From the NCBI GenBank assembly GCA_947652115.1, contig OX393572.1, positions 14,120,401 through 14,184,400 of the forward strand: 64,000 nucleotides of DNA, in the 5' to 3' direction. The DNA is from Blastomussa wellsi. Its lineage: Eukaryota; Cnidaria; Anthozoa; Scleractinia; Plerogyridae. Shown one piece after another: positions 46,301-60,970 of the stretch; within the stretch, counting starts at the first letter, position 1; each line of letters begins with the position of its first letter. The notes beneath the pieces were generated by a model, which was not told the DNA's origin, searched no databases, and worked only from the letters and a program-made list of their open reading frames with translations. A program made the position numbers and the translations under genes.

Positions 46301-49300
46301 AATTGGCCACAGTCCTCACGCCATTGGTTAAGAATCTGTTTCCAATAATGAACAAGCCGACCGTTGGATCTGCTGCTGAAGTTACGTTCTGCTGAGCTCT
46401 ACCCGCAGTCTCTTTAGCTAAGACGCCATTTTGATAGAACTTTAGACCCCAATCCTTGCTCCAAGTGAAGGTCACATGATGCCACCCTCTTGGAATTGTG
46501 GGAATGTTCAGTTTGTAAACTTTGTCTCCAGATGTAACCGACAAATGGTGATAGCGTGAAAATAATTCGTTAACTTGTTTATACTCAAATTCCATTTTGT
46601 CTTCGGTTTTAGTATTTCGTGTTCGCCACGAAACTATGGTACCAACGTCGCTCTGTTCCATAACTGAAGAAGAACAGCAATGACCCGTTACAAAAAACAA
46701 CTAATTTTCTGCAATAACACACATCCACTTACACGCGCGCACGCATTCATTCACTCGACAGGTGACCAAAGTGTACTATAAGATGCAAGAAAAACGTTTA
46801 AACTAAAATCGTGCACATGGCTTTCATCCTCGTCGTCGTCGTCGTTATCGTCATCATCATCATCATCACCGACGTTCTCGTTGTCAGAAAATAAAACAAT
46901 CTTTCAACCGTTTATCCACGTGGTGGCTCGTCATCTGTTACTAACTAAATGTTCTAAATATTCACAGTTATTTTCAAACTCAGTTTCGTATCCATTCATA
47001 CTCTCATAGTACACTCACACTTAAATCCATGAAAACTCTTATAGTACTCTTTGGTTTAAAGCCTGGACCAAACAAGGATGCAAGCTATGAGACTTCAAAC
47101 TCTTAAATCCTGTTTGGCCTGAAACTCCTATGCACTCTCACCAACTCTCATGTGCTGCCATCGAGTTTGAACGGGCCAAATTTTGTATCAGAGTTGGCGA
47201 AAACTTTCATCAACCTCTCATCCTGGTTTGCCTTGGCTTAACGCTTTGGCGTTACATGTGTTCATTTGTGCATGCGCACCTCCGGTATTCAGTCACACAT
47301 GTGCGCATACACACACTCACACTCACGTGCATTCGTGTACGCGACCGTTCATGTTAATGCGCGCGCGCAACCGGTCACGCGAGGTAAGCATCTCGCAACA
47401 ACGCGCACCCATCCACGCACGCGTACGCTCGACCTTTCCAGGACGCGCGCAACCATTCACGCAAAACCTTTTCTAAACGCTCAGTTACGCACACATTAAC
47501 GGACGCCCATTCAAAATGGTGATTGCTGATCAAAATTAAATTGACATAAATTCGTTTATGACACTTCATTTTGAGAAAGCTATTTATGCATCATTTATAT
47601 TTCAATTTTGAATTCTAATTCTAACAGTACCTCGTGGACAACCATAGAGCTCCACTCTCATTGATATCCACATAAACCAAGACACTGGTCGAAAACGGAT
47701 ATAACGTGCTGTGATTGGCGGATTTAGGTCATGTGACACAACAGTGTCCGCATCTGTGTTCCCAGTAAAAACCTAAACGGATTGAATAGCAATTTTTTTA
47801 GCTTGATTACTGTGTTGTTGATTTTTATGTTATTTTAAATCTCTCCAAACTAACCTCACCTCGATTTAAGCGCAATAATCGGTTACACTGATAATCCCCA
47901 GTTAACCCAGTTATGGGCATTTCTTACCCTACGCAACCATCTAAATTATATATTAAGTCTTCCCCCTTCCAGCTTTTTAATAGGTACTTGCTAGCATCCT
48001 CACAGAACATTGTGCATATCGAAACGTTAATTAACCAGAGGGGATTTCTGCGTAATTGTGACGATTTGTCAAAGTTAATTTATTCCATTAAAATCCTCTT
48101 CCATGGACCTCGCGAGGCTCGCAAAAGCTATGAAAACTGAGGTAAAGGATTATTTGGTCTTTTAATCATGGAAGTTATAAACAGAATATAGTGCTTGCAT
48201 TTTCATATGAACACGACAGAACAACACTGATAGGAAATATGTTGTTCTGAAAGGGTGATACACAAGGCGACTCGGGGCAAAGAGGTGTTCGAGAATTGTT
48301 TTGGTGGATTTCACCTTATCAGTAGCTTGTCCTTGCGCCCTGTAGTAATGGAATCTGTCAGCGTTATTGCCATACTGTAAATTGTACTCTTTCACATACT
48401 GGAAGTGACTAGCAGTTCTCCCTCCTTGCGTTGCTACACGCATGACCATTGTGTTTTGATTATTTAGATCCACCTGGAACCATTGTTTCTCATTGTTTGT
48501 ACGAGCTGCCCAGCCACCTGATTGATCTTGAAAGTGTAGACGGCCAAAGATGGCAGCCATTGAGTTAGTGTATTCTGAAGAGGCACTGATCTGACTGTCA
48601 GAGATGGCACCGCTCTCCATCCCAAGAGCTTTGCTTTGATCACATCCTAATGGTTCCAAAATTACAAAGACAACCGCGTCAGTACGCTTTCACGACTGAT
48701 CTTTAAGACCTGGATTTAGCACAGAAATGCAATTATCTTTTTCATCAGTTGTTCGTTGTGCAAGATCAGCATTAATATCAATTAAAGTGCACCTAACCCA
48801 AAATATTTTATCGCTACAATAAACCTTTGCACCAGTTCGAAACGCGTTACACTTTTCGTTTCTCCTTTTTACCAAATGCTGACTATTTATAGCATTAAAA
48901 AGTTACGAAAAACTGTACGTTACTTGGTTCACGACCGTATCAGAAGGTGCGTGGGTCTATTCCTGGGCCGACGTCATAAACTGATTTGCATCGCATCAAG
49001 TCTTTGTAAACATGCATGCAAATCAGTTTGTGAAGTCAACATCAAGCATCCAAGATGGTGGCATAACGGTCGATCGAGCACAAGAACGCCAAAATTAATG
49101 GCTGCACTACAGGCTATTGTATTAATTTCTATACTGCTATACTTTAAATTAAAAACTTGCATTCTGATGGTACCTATAACACAGCCATAGAGTTCCACAC
49201 CCATCGATATATGTTCCACCCAAGTCATTGGTCGAAAGCGAATATAACGTGCTGTGATTGGTGGGTTTAGGTCATGGGACACAACAGCGTCCGCATCTGT

Positions 49301-52300
49301 GTTTCCAGCAAAAATCTAAAGAAGAAATTATTATTCTGTATCAGCTTTAAACTTAAAATAGTCAAGAAATCAGTTCACAACAATTGAAAATTCAGGGCGT
49401 TAACGGGGTTTGAACAAACTGGTGACCTCCGTTATCGTTTTAGTGCGAAATCGTGTGTAATATCCACTGATACTTACATAACCTACGAGGCCGCAGAGTG
49501 GCTAGACTAATCAGATTTTTCAATTGTAAAACTTAATAAACGTTGGTTGTGAAGAGCGTTTTGGGAATTAAGTTTCCGACGGGTGAATGTTGAAATCTTC
49601 GGGGATGTGGATGGGGTTATAGAAAGTCGGCACTTTTCTTTGAAGACACTGCAGTGCTTGTCAACGGGGTGAATCAGTTGTCAATCAAGTCGTTGTGGTG
49701 TTGCTGAGATCCGAGGTCCGGCGTTTATTAGAAGTTGTTTACAAGGTGTAATTTATTGGTAGTTTTCACGTAAAAACAGTATTTTACCTTATCTGTGGTA
49801 TTTCCTTGTTCCCTGTAGTAATAAAACGTTGCTTCGTCATTGCTAAATTGCAACTTGTACGAGGTCACGTATTCATCAGGATTAAAAACATACGGTTGGT
49901 TTCCTTGTGTTGCGACCCGCATTACCCTGACGTGTGGACTGTTTAGGTCGACCTGGAGCCATTGATTAACATCATTTTTAAGGGTTGACCAAGCCCATCG
50001 ATCCTTATAGTTTAATCTGCCGTAGCTGGCTAAATATTGGTCACTGAATTCCGTAGAGGCACTGATCTGGCTGTCAGAGATTTCTCCGCTCTCCATGCCA
50101 AGAGCTTTGGAATCACATTCTACCTCTTTCATGGATACAAATGCATATACAACGTTAGAATGTAGCAAAGAAACGTGTTTGTCTAACGCTTAACATAGAA
50201 CTGCACTTAAGCAATAGATATACAGGGGCACCCAACGAGTCTGTTCCTCACTTTATCTGTTCCCCAGCGCAAATGTTTCTGGCTGGCAAAATGGTTCAGT
50301 GAATGTTTTCTCATGGGAGTTCAAACTGGAAAAAAAATTGACAAACTTGATGAGTTTAGGTTGAACTTTTCACAATGTGTCATCCGTAACAGGACACAGG
50401 ACAGTAACAGAACCTGGTCAGCAGACTTCTAGACTTTTTTCCACATGGCTCCCTTTGCACGATATTTTCTTGCATGTTTTCTTGTTTTCTCGTTTTCTTG
50501 GTAATTGCTCAACGCCCCCCCCCCCCCTCAAAAATAAAATGGTCCGTCCCTAAGTATAAACAAAAGAAGAGTGCATCATACACCATACATCTGAAACCGG
50601 TTGAAAAATTATCAATAAAATGCAAATCTTTGTAGTACCTTGTCGACATCCATACAATTCTACCCTCATTGCTATCCAAAAACGCCAAGCCACTGGCCGA
50701 AAACGGATAAAACGTGCGGTGATTGGTGGGTTTAGGTCATGTGATACAACAGTGTCTTGGTCTGTGTTTCCAGCGAAAACCTAAAGCAGCAAAATTACGA
50801 GTTGATTGGAAATCTATTGTTTCATTTTTAACCTAAAATTGAAATTAATCTAACGTAACGTTGTTACAGATCGTTTCCTTCGTGAAACTTCCAGTTTTTA
50901 CTGGAGTTATAAACTGCTTGGAAAATAATTCCTTTAAGATAGCAAGTGTCCGCCACGTTTCGCCAAGCCTCAAGATGATATATTCACCACTTTGCGCGAT
51001 GAATATAGCGTCACAGGCCGAGTTTCTCGACTAATCAGAGCGTCCCATTCTAATATTTACCTGTAGAAATTATACTAATAGTTGTTTATCTTGAAGCAAC
51101 TTATAAACACTCCTTATAATAACGTCATGACCACATTCACGGTTTAGATTGCTTGGTAAATTCACATTTGCAACGAATGTTTCTTATTGTAAACTGGGGC
51201 CGGTCTACTTTAGTTTCCAGAGAGTCAGTTACTGTTCATGATAAATTCGAGCGAAGAGAAAATATAATAGCCGGTTAACCATACTCATTGAGGAGAAAGT
51301 GATGATTTACCTCTCTATCAGAGTTCTAGCTATAAATAAATTTCAATATATTGTCGCGCGATAATCACGCATGAAATCTTTCGCAGTAAGGACGCGTAAT
51401 ATCTTCTCCTGAAAATCACAAAAGTCGTAAAATCGTGAAACAATCGAACAAGGGAGTTTGAACAAGTGTGGACTTTGAAACTTCACAATTTGGTCGTTCT
51501 TTTCTGTGTGGTAAAACTCCCCTCCACGAGCATCAATTGTTCTAAACTGGTCAAACGGGTATAGTGCAGTGTAATAACTAATATGACAAAAACGACGCCA
51601 TTGGATTGCTGGCCATTGACGGTGCTTGTCGTACAAGAGTGGAGCTCCATACTTAAGAAAATCTGATAAACCTGTTCGAGCTGAAAAATGCGGTTGTCGT
51701 GGGATTGTTCGTCCGTCCATACGTCTGTACTTTTGCTGCTGTTTCTGCACGGCCAAACAAAGAAAAATTGGATAAAAAAATTCTTAGCTCTTAAAAATTG
51801 CATCATCGCGTAAATTCAGAGTTAAATAGAGGAAGAAGTAAATATCTCTGCATGGAGCTCCGCTGAATTGCCAGCTTGGCTCAATCTATTCATTATCAAT
51901 TATATTTTGGTGAATTGAGGTTAATGTTTTGTCCAACAGCAGAAGCCCCTATTTAATGTAACGTGACATCTTCTTGTAACAAGAAAACTGTTTCCCATCA
52001 AAAGTTCCTGAGCGGTAAACATTGCAAAATCTAGTACGTTGGAGGGAAAAAGTTACACTGTTATCCAAAAATATTGACCGACGAACGCTGTTGCACGTAA
52101 ATTTTCGCTAGATTTTCTAGATTTTCGCTGTACTATATCACTTGAATCACTTGAAGACGGTCCGTCAGGAACCAGTTAATTTTGTTTCCCTCGAATCTCA
52201 ATGCTTTCCGAAGCGGAAAATTTTGTTAAAACTGGTGTTAAATATCTCACCTTGTCCGTAGTTTTTCCTTGTTCTCTGTAGTACTTGAAGCTCACTCCAT

Positions 52301-55300
52301 CATTACTGTACTGCAGCTTGTATTCAGTCACCCTCGCGGTACCAGCATTTCGTCCCTGTGTTGCTGTACGTGTTATTTTAGTATACTGACTCCCAAGATC
52401 AACCTGGAGCCATTGGCTGGCATTCACTATGGCAGCAGACCAAGCCCCTTTCTGGACATTTGTTTCTTGAGTGTGGAGTCTGCCGCGGGGAGCGCCAAGT
52501 TTCAAGTCTTTTTCCGAAGAAGCAGTTATTTGTATGTCGGGGATCGCACCACTTTGCATACCGAGGGCTCTTCGACATTCTAAAATGTTTTTTGAATCGA
52601 TCAATAAAGCAATGTTATTAATGTTGTTATACCTTATTTTCGCGCTGGGATGAAATAAACGCCGAATCTATCTTGACGAGTTTCAAATAAACGCCGCTGG
52701 TATTTTAAATCTGGTCTTGAATCTGGTCTTGTACAAATAAATCTCATAATTCAGCTTTCGCAGTAATTTGTTCGTACCAAGGTTGACTCCAAATAAAGTT
52801 CTCTTGGTGACATTTTGGTGAAAATTTGTGTTAAAGTTTGCCTTAAACTTGGCAAACTTCTTGAGTATATTATTATAAAGAGGTTATCAAATATAATGGC
52901 AAAATATTCATGTTTTAAGAAGCGGGAGCCCGAATAAACGCCGGGCTCAAACAAACACCGAGTCTTCAAGACTGAACTGCGTGCAAACGACGTGGGTGTC
53001 TAATGAATTAATAAAGATTCAATTCAGTTTTCAGTTTCATTTCGTCTAACACGTCATTAAGAGTTACTTCTCTGTGTTCATCAGCTCTTTTCGCGCGAAT
53101 GGGCAGACGTCTTTTGCGACGAAAAATGGCGGGAAATTTGAAACGTTGTGAACGCATTATAATAATGATAAGTTGAAACTCATCTGTGTTCTATTGGAAA
53201 TCCGCAAATCTGAATAGTTCTCCCACTACCTTCAAAGAGCTACGTACATGCAATGGTTTTCTATCGCCGAATAGAAAACAGCGGGGGAACCAATCATGCA
53301 GATTCACGTATTTCCAGTAGAACACATCTGATGTTTCTTTCAATCGCCAATAGAAAACGATCACGCGTGTGTTGCTCTTTGAAGGCACGATTTACTTTAG
53401 TTCTGACTTAGACTATATTAAATTTAGAATTTCTACTGAAACATTTAGGCCACCCGACCTCTTTTTCTATGAGCGATAGTCAACTCCGCTGCGCCTCGTT
53501 GACTATTTGTTAAATATCTTATGCTAAAAAAAAAGAACTATAATGCGCTCCAAAAATTAAGAGAAGCAATAAAGGGTTTAAAAAGGTGATATTCCCGGGA
53601 CGTACCAGGCCCGTAAATTTCTACTCTTAAGCAGCATTCTTCGGACTTCCAGTCGACGATTCGAAACTCCAGTGTTTGGGTCCTGAATGGATTCAAGATC
53701 GCGTTCTTAACAACAGTTGATCCGTCCCAATTCCCTTGAAAAACCTGAAAATCAGAAAACAAGATATTTTCACTTCCGAAATTGTTTTTTTGTAAAAAGC
53801 GTTCTGTAACTTCTTTTAGTAATATTAAAAGAAATGGTGCGCGCTACGATTGATCAGTTCGAGTTCATTCCATTTCCACAAAACACGCGCTTTTCAGGCA
53901 GGCGTTTTATTGAGTTAAATTACAAGAAGCCCTTGAAGGAGCCTAAACTCTCACGTGTTAATATAATGTACCTCAACAGTGCACTCAGACTCTTTAACTA
54001 CTGTCAGTTCCGTTTGAAGTTAATTTTTAAACTACGTTTAGATTTCAATTTTTTAGTTTCATATTAAGTATTTACCTTTAAATTCCCTTTCTCTGTGTAT
54101 ATTTTCCAGATTCCATCGTCCGCATCAACAAAGCGCAGATAATAAGACAAAACAAAATACTTGTCTTGATCGCTGTCAGAACTTTGAGTGGCAACAAACA
54201 AAACGAACTGCGGACTACCCAGGCTCACGCGCAACCAAGGTTTAGGATCTTCAAAACGAGGCTTGGAACACCAGGCAGAGAGACAAGGCCCAGAAAGATT
54301 GAGCCGAGCGAAGTGAGGGGGTGTCATACACCTTTCTGATGACGCTGTCACTTCGTGGATGGTCACTGGGTGATCATAAAACAAAAAAATATTTTGTTAC
54401 ACCTAAAATGATGATGATGGTGAAAGTATGAGAAGGGCCCATGCCTCTGGTGCGTCACAACCGGTGCATCAGGAGGTAGTCCAGAACTATCAATAGAAGT
54501 TGATTTTCTTGATGTAATCTTGTTTTTTTTTAGTTATAATTTGTAAACAAAGGTGTTATTATTATTATTATTAAAAATAAAAATGAATATTATTAGTATT
54601 ATTATCATTTAATAATATCATCATCATCATTATTTTGAAATGTACCTTGACCTTGCAAAGCGCTTATTGATACTTTCATACAGATATTGGAATTCCATGT
54701 TTGAGGGAGAAATCTCAAATAAGGAGGTCCCTTTAGGAATCTGTATTTTTCACCAACCTTGAAGACCTAAACGTAAAAACAACGTCCAATAAATGTTTTA
54801 AACCGTTGAATTTGTCATACCATAGAGGACGAAAAGTTAAACTTGTGCACGCAACAATTGGTTCGTGCTTTCAGCGTGCGCTATCGATCGCGAGTCTCAA
54901 ATAATGCAATAAAGTTAAACAGTCAGTGTTCATTTCGTCGGTTCATTCCACTCGGTTCTAGCGTTTAACGTTTGGCCTTTGCCCTTGCTTTTCTGCGAGA
55001 GGTATTGGATGTTGGTTGAAGCTCGAGAGGAATGAGTGTCATGTCCTTGATGAGTGTCATGTCTTTGATAGAGTGATCAGGTTGAAATGTGTTGGTACCG
55101 CTGCTGAAACGTTGGAATGACTAGGCTGACTAGGATTGTTCGTCTCTTGTCTGTGTTCCGTCAAACGTTCTCGAAGTGAACGTTTGGTACATTCGTAGAT
55201 TTGCAGCTCATTTGCTGCTTGACTTCCGCATTTCCCCTCTTTTAAATTTATTTCAAATTTTTCAACGTGTACTGCACCAGTGCGCTCTAGCCAATAACGC

Positions 55301-58300
55301 TGAAATTTAGTAAACGTACATTATTTTGGATGATCTTTCAGGTGCCAGGTCCAATTTTTCGTTTCAATCGATTTTAAATATTTGTACCCAGTCTCCTGTT
55401 CATTTCGAAAATGGCTAATTAATGGTGTGGATGAGAGATTTTGAGCATAACAACAAAAAGATTTACATATCAAAAGCAAGAGGGTTTGTATCTAAGCAAG
55501 GTTAACTTCAGCCTCATTTCCACTCAAAGGCTTGGTAACTAAGCACAGAACTATAAATTGGCCTATTGTGTAATTCCTTCATAGTGTATGAGCCCCAAAA
55601 CAAAAGATGTGCATGGCTGGGACCTTCTCAAATTCATTAATAATTCATCTAGTTTAAACAAAGAAAATTTTAACCGTGAAGGAGTTTCTTTCTCCCTTTA
55701 CTCCTTAGTTTTAGTTTCGGTTGAGAAGATATATCAAACACTCTAGAAAGTGTTTCATCGGCTATCTAAAGACCTCAAATTTTGTCAAAAATACTCCGTT
55801 GCGCGTCGTATTTTCAACTTTTTTCTCGGTGTTTAGATATCCCGACGAAATACTGTCTCTCCTGTTTGATATATTACTTGCAGCATTAATCTTGGCATCT
55901 TTGTTTGCTCCTTTGAGGTTTGCTGGGCTTTAGCTAACCCTCTATGAACTATGGCTGAAGAGTCGTACTCGTACACAATCTCGTAGTCAAATTTCGCTCT
56001 ACAGGTCGCTAATCTACTTTCGCTGATTTGGATGGATTCAAGAAAACAGGATGATTTTCTTCACCTGTCCTCCAAATTCCTCCAACGTAATCCAGTCTTC
56101 GCCGTTCGAGCTTTGGTTAAGGAGATACGTTTCTACCCATGATTCCTCACTGGCTGGTTTTGTCGTCTCCACTCTTACTTTTGCAAGCCCGTAATTGTTT
56201 TCATAGCTAATGTTCGCCTGAAGCCACTGTCGCGTGTCCCCATAATACGCACACCATTCTCCTTCGGCTCCTGAAAGCGACTTGTTTGCACTATAATTGC
56301 GAGAAATTCTTTCGGACGAGGAAGCGAACGCTGCGTTGGGAGTAACTGCAGCGTCGCCAACACCAAGGGCTTCGTGCGGGACTTAAAGAGAACAAAACCA
56401 ATTTCCATTAAGATTTTTTTAAGTAAGCGTCTGAACGAGTCAAGCAATCTTTACTCGAGTCACGCAATCTTTTCGAGTAACGATTGCGTGACAACAATAA
56501 TTAATTCCCTCTCCTCCCTAGAGCCAGGAGGAGAGGGCATTCACATATCAAAAGGCCAGGAAATGGGTGGTCGTTCAGGACTAACGTCTCGCTTACGGGT
56601 GCTTGTTACGTTATCCACCGTAAGAAAAAAGATGGCGGCTGCGCATTTTACCACAATACTTTGCGAACTAAACAAAGCCCACTGGATATATAGAAAGGTA
56701 TGGTTTAAATGAAGTATGAAAATCTTGTACTATAAAAATTGCTGTTGTCGAGTTTGAATGACGTACAACTTTTCTTTGTGTTTTTATACGCTCTTTCAGG
56801 GTTTTCGTGCGCAAAGCGTTATAGGTAAATACGCCAATCACCAATTTTTTCCTTACGGTGGATTTCGGTCCGACTTACGGTGTTCAGCAATATTTTTAGC
56901 CGTCAAGGTGTCGTCTAGGGTTGTACAAGTAGAAATGCATGTATCAAAACTGACGTCGTCATAGGATCAAAAATATTCAAGCTTCATCAAGATTGGTGTT
57001 CATAGACTTACTAAAAGTCGATCGTTTTTGTACATGTGTATGGAGATATTTGTTTAGATCTAAATTTTTTCCGTGTGTGTTAGCACGAAGGGCACTAATC
57101 CACGAAAGGCTCGGATCCGAAGAACGCCATTTTAGTTTTCAAGCACATGCGTGCGCTCCGTATCCAGCGGTCTCCAATGAGAGAATCAAGCGACTGCAGT
57201 TCACAAGTCTATCTATAGAATGATTCATCGAGCCAGAATTGTTCACAACTCACCATCGTAATAGAACACTTCGAGGTTATCCCAAGTGAAGCTGGAAGTT
57301 TCAGCAAAAAGTCCAAATCCATTCACGTGATCTTGTGGGTCATATCCCTCTGGTAAGCTGTAAGCATTCCCAATAAGCGACTCGCTATATCTTGGAATAC
57401 CAATGCTATCAAAATTAATCCATAAATCTTTTAAACCAAACTGTGGTCCTTTAGTAGGGTCATTGAACGCGGCTACCGATTTGTTGCTCTCGTTGATGTC
57501 AATTTTTAAAGGCTGCAAACCCAATACATTTTCAATGCTAAACAGGAAGGCTGAGCCAGTTAAAATAGTCCGGTTTGGGCCTAAAAAGAAAACCGAAAGT
57601 ACATTTGTGACGATCCTTGACAGAAACGCGCAAACCTTAGTGTCCATTAATGCGTATAAGATCAGTTTATTGTTTATGGATTCCCCAGTTTGTCGTACGT
57701 TTTGACAACAACAACTATTTATTTAGAAATTTAAAGTGCCCATGAAGTGGATTTTTTTGTGCTTTATTTTAAAATTTACTTTGTGAAATACGCGATTCCA
57801 GAGTTTGTGACCTCTGGGATTAAAAGTAACGATTTTACAAGCCTTCAAAGTTGAGCATTTTGCCCCCAAAAATGGTCAGGGGAATGGGTCCGAAAATACT
57901 ACGTCGTGACGTCACTTTGGTGCCAAACTTTTGTTTGCACCAAAGTTTTTCTTGTCAGCGAGGAGCGATTACATGAGAAACATGTCGAGCGATTAACAAA
58001 TGAGATATTTGTCAGAAAGATCCAGCAACCCCGAGGAAATAGAAACTGAAAGCGATTGTGCTAAAGATCTTTGGTACCCAAATGACATCAGAGGTGGTTG
58101 TCACGTGGTATTTTGACCGCGCGATACAAATACCATTTTTGAGGGCAAAATGGCTCAACTTTGAAGGCTTGTAAAATCGTTACTTTTAACGCCAGACGAC
58201 TCAAACTTTGGAATCGCGTACTTCACAAGGTAAATTTTAAATACAAAACCAATTCACTTCACAGCCACTTTAAAAGAAGGGTATAAGGGCTTAACCCGCA

Positions 58301-60925
58301 AATAGCCGCAAAGTTAGTCGAGGTGGGACAAGATGAGCACAAGAAACATAATGGAAAAGACAACTCATAATACGCTGGTAAACGGAAAACTTAGCTTTAC
58401 ATAATAACATAGATTTAAGCTATACAACAAAATTAAAGTGAATTACATGTTATTTTTAATATTACAATTGAAAAGAGGGAAAAGGTATATGCTTGAATAA
58501 ACGGATTCCTAGTTGCTCCAAAACAATTTCAACGTTCAAACCTTGAATACCAAACATTTCATCGAACTGATCGTAACAACGAATGACTTGCAGATGAAAT
58601 TGCGACGACTTGCGTTCGCGCTAAAGGTCCAATCAAATGAAGCCGCAAACGAAACAAAGTGAAGAAGGAAATGTGCGTCTTTCGACCAGCGTTACTAAGA
58701 CCATTTTAAACAAAAGCCCAGCCAGATATTCATTGGATTAAGGCTAAAAGGTACTTTCAAAAAATGCCGAAGGAGAAAATACAATTTAATGCCTCATCTA
58801 TTACTGGATCGCTATTTGAACCAAGCGTCCCTTTTATGTTCGCATGAACGAATCGTTGATGTTTAAAGGAAGGCTTGACTATTACCTCCCCAATTCTGGT
58901 CCAAAAATCCTCCAAAGATAAACTCCCGAACTTGTACCAGCGTTACGGTGGGTCCCTTGTTGTCGCATCGCGAGTGAAAGGCATGCGCAGTGAAGCCGTC
59001 TGACTTGGCGTGGTAACAACGCGTCCACTTGCTGTTGTTGGGAGTTACCGCTGACACCATAGACTCGAGGGCTTCGTGGTATTCCTCGCTTTGCCCGAGA
59101 ATGTAAGAATTGAATTTCACTAGTACAAAAAAGAAAAAAATGATAAGTTATCAATAAAACATGGAATCAATACATGTTTTCGTTTATCGTCTTACCTCCA
59201 TGTTTCATCCAAAAGCTCACAGTAAAACCATCCTGACATAACGACGGATTTCCTGGACAGCGGTCATCAAAGCGTCCTAGGATCACGTGACCTCCGCCCT
59301 GCAAGCTCATTACCTTAGTGTCCAGTTCCACGCCGTCACCCACCACGTTGCCTTGCCACACAGAGCTGTCATCAGTGATGTCATTTTCAGTGGCGCTTGA
59401 CAAACTCCAATGAATATTATCTGTGGATTAATTTGAGTTTGAATTATTTATTATGTAACAGAATTATTATTATGGACAGAAAATAGAAAGAAAAAACCTG
59501 ATCGCAGTGTATGTTGCAAATGTGATGAAACAAAGTCTTTCTTGTTTGATGATGTGTTCTCAATTAAAACTAACACTAATAAATAAATGAAGCAATACAT
59601 CGTAAAAATCGTAAAAAAAATCCTAGCTCGCTATAAAAGATCAGATTTCCAAACCACCGTCGTCTCGGGTTTGATTTATTTGGTTTGATGACGGATAAAA
59701 AAAAGTTTTCGGTAAGACTGTGTTGTTCGAAACTGGCGTTTGGACAATCTAAGTGGAAACCATCGTAAAACTCAAATGAAAAGTTATTTGTCATTTAATG
59801 GTGTTATAAGAGCTGGGTCATCGTTCGTGCACTTTGAAAAATTTAGCCTAAATTTTCCAAAATCGTCATCACGTTTAATGGTAATTTAGGTTGTCGAAGA
59901 AATAACTCAAAATATCGCGACATAACTCCTTTAAGTCCCTTCAGCGGGTAAAAAGTTGAAATGCACCTAGATTTTTATTAATGTTTAATTTTTCGTGGTA
60001 TGAAATGTAGAACAGGTTTCAAAGATAATCAAATGTAACTGAGTGTTTCACCTAAGAATTCATCAAGTTTTGTTGAACATAAAGGTCACAAGTTAAAAGG
60101 CAACTGTCTTGAGAATCTACTACAACAATGATGGATATAATAACCTCTTACTTTGAACACGTTTAAGGTTCTTTTAGCTTTAGAGTTTTGTTCCTAAGCA
60201 AAATACTATTTCAAAAAGTCGATGACAGACCTGATAACGGATTTTAATATATACTAAAAAAGTTGATAGCGTTTTTGTCGCGCTGTGATTGGCTATTCAA
60301 ACATGAGATATCCTTTGCTATTTACCTCCGAGCAATTCGTGAGCCTCTCGCGCAAATAATTGAGTTGAATACATGAGTTGAAATAATCATTTTTGAGGAA
60401 CATTATCTCACTGTTTTAGTATATAGTAAAACAACTATTCACCTCGGTGTCGGTGACTTGCCACCTCCACTTCGGTGAATAGTTGTTAATTATCAAATGC
60501 CGCTTAATAACTTTCCCCGTGCTTGGATAACAAGGTGTATTATAAACACGCTTTTTATGTTATGTTTCACTTCTAAGTTTAAAGGGGCACAGTCACCATG
60601 AATAAAGTCAACTTTGGCAATGTATAAAAGTGCCGTCAAATCAAAGGAATCCTTGCAATACAGGTTTACTAAAGTAGAAAAACACCAAAGATGCACCAAT
60701 AAACTAAGAAGAATGAAGATGGCTTTGAATGAGGAAGATAATGTCAATTGGCCACCGTAAAGAGATTCAAGAGCTGACGTTTCGAGCGTTGGCCCTTCGT
60801 CGGAGCGAATGGCTAACGACGCTCCGACGAAGGGCTAACGCTCGAAACGTCAGCTCTTGAATCTCTTTACGGTGGCCAATTGACATTATCAACCCAGTTG
60901 ATAAAACCAAATCATATTGTTATAC

Positions 60926-60970
<45 letters not shown>

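Noticed and set aside
53170..53400. Possible foldback repeat around TTCTATTGG/CCAATAGAA motifs
   Set aside because: Short pieces pair but the order is mixed and no clear ends could be set.
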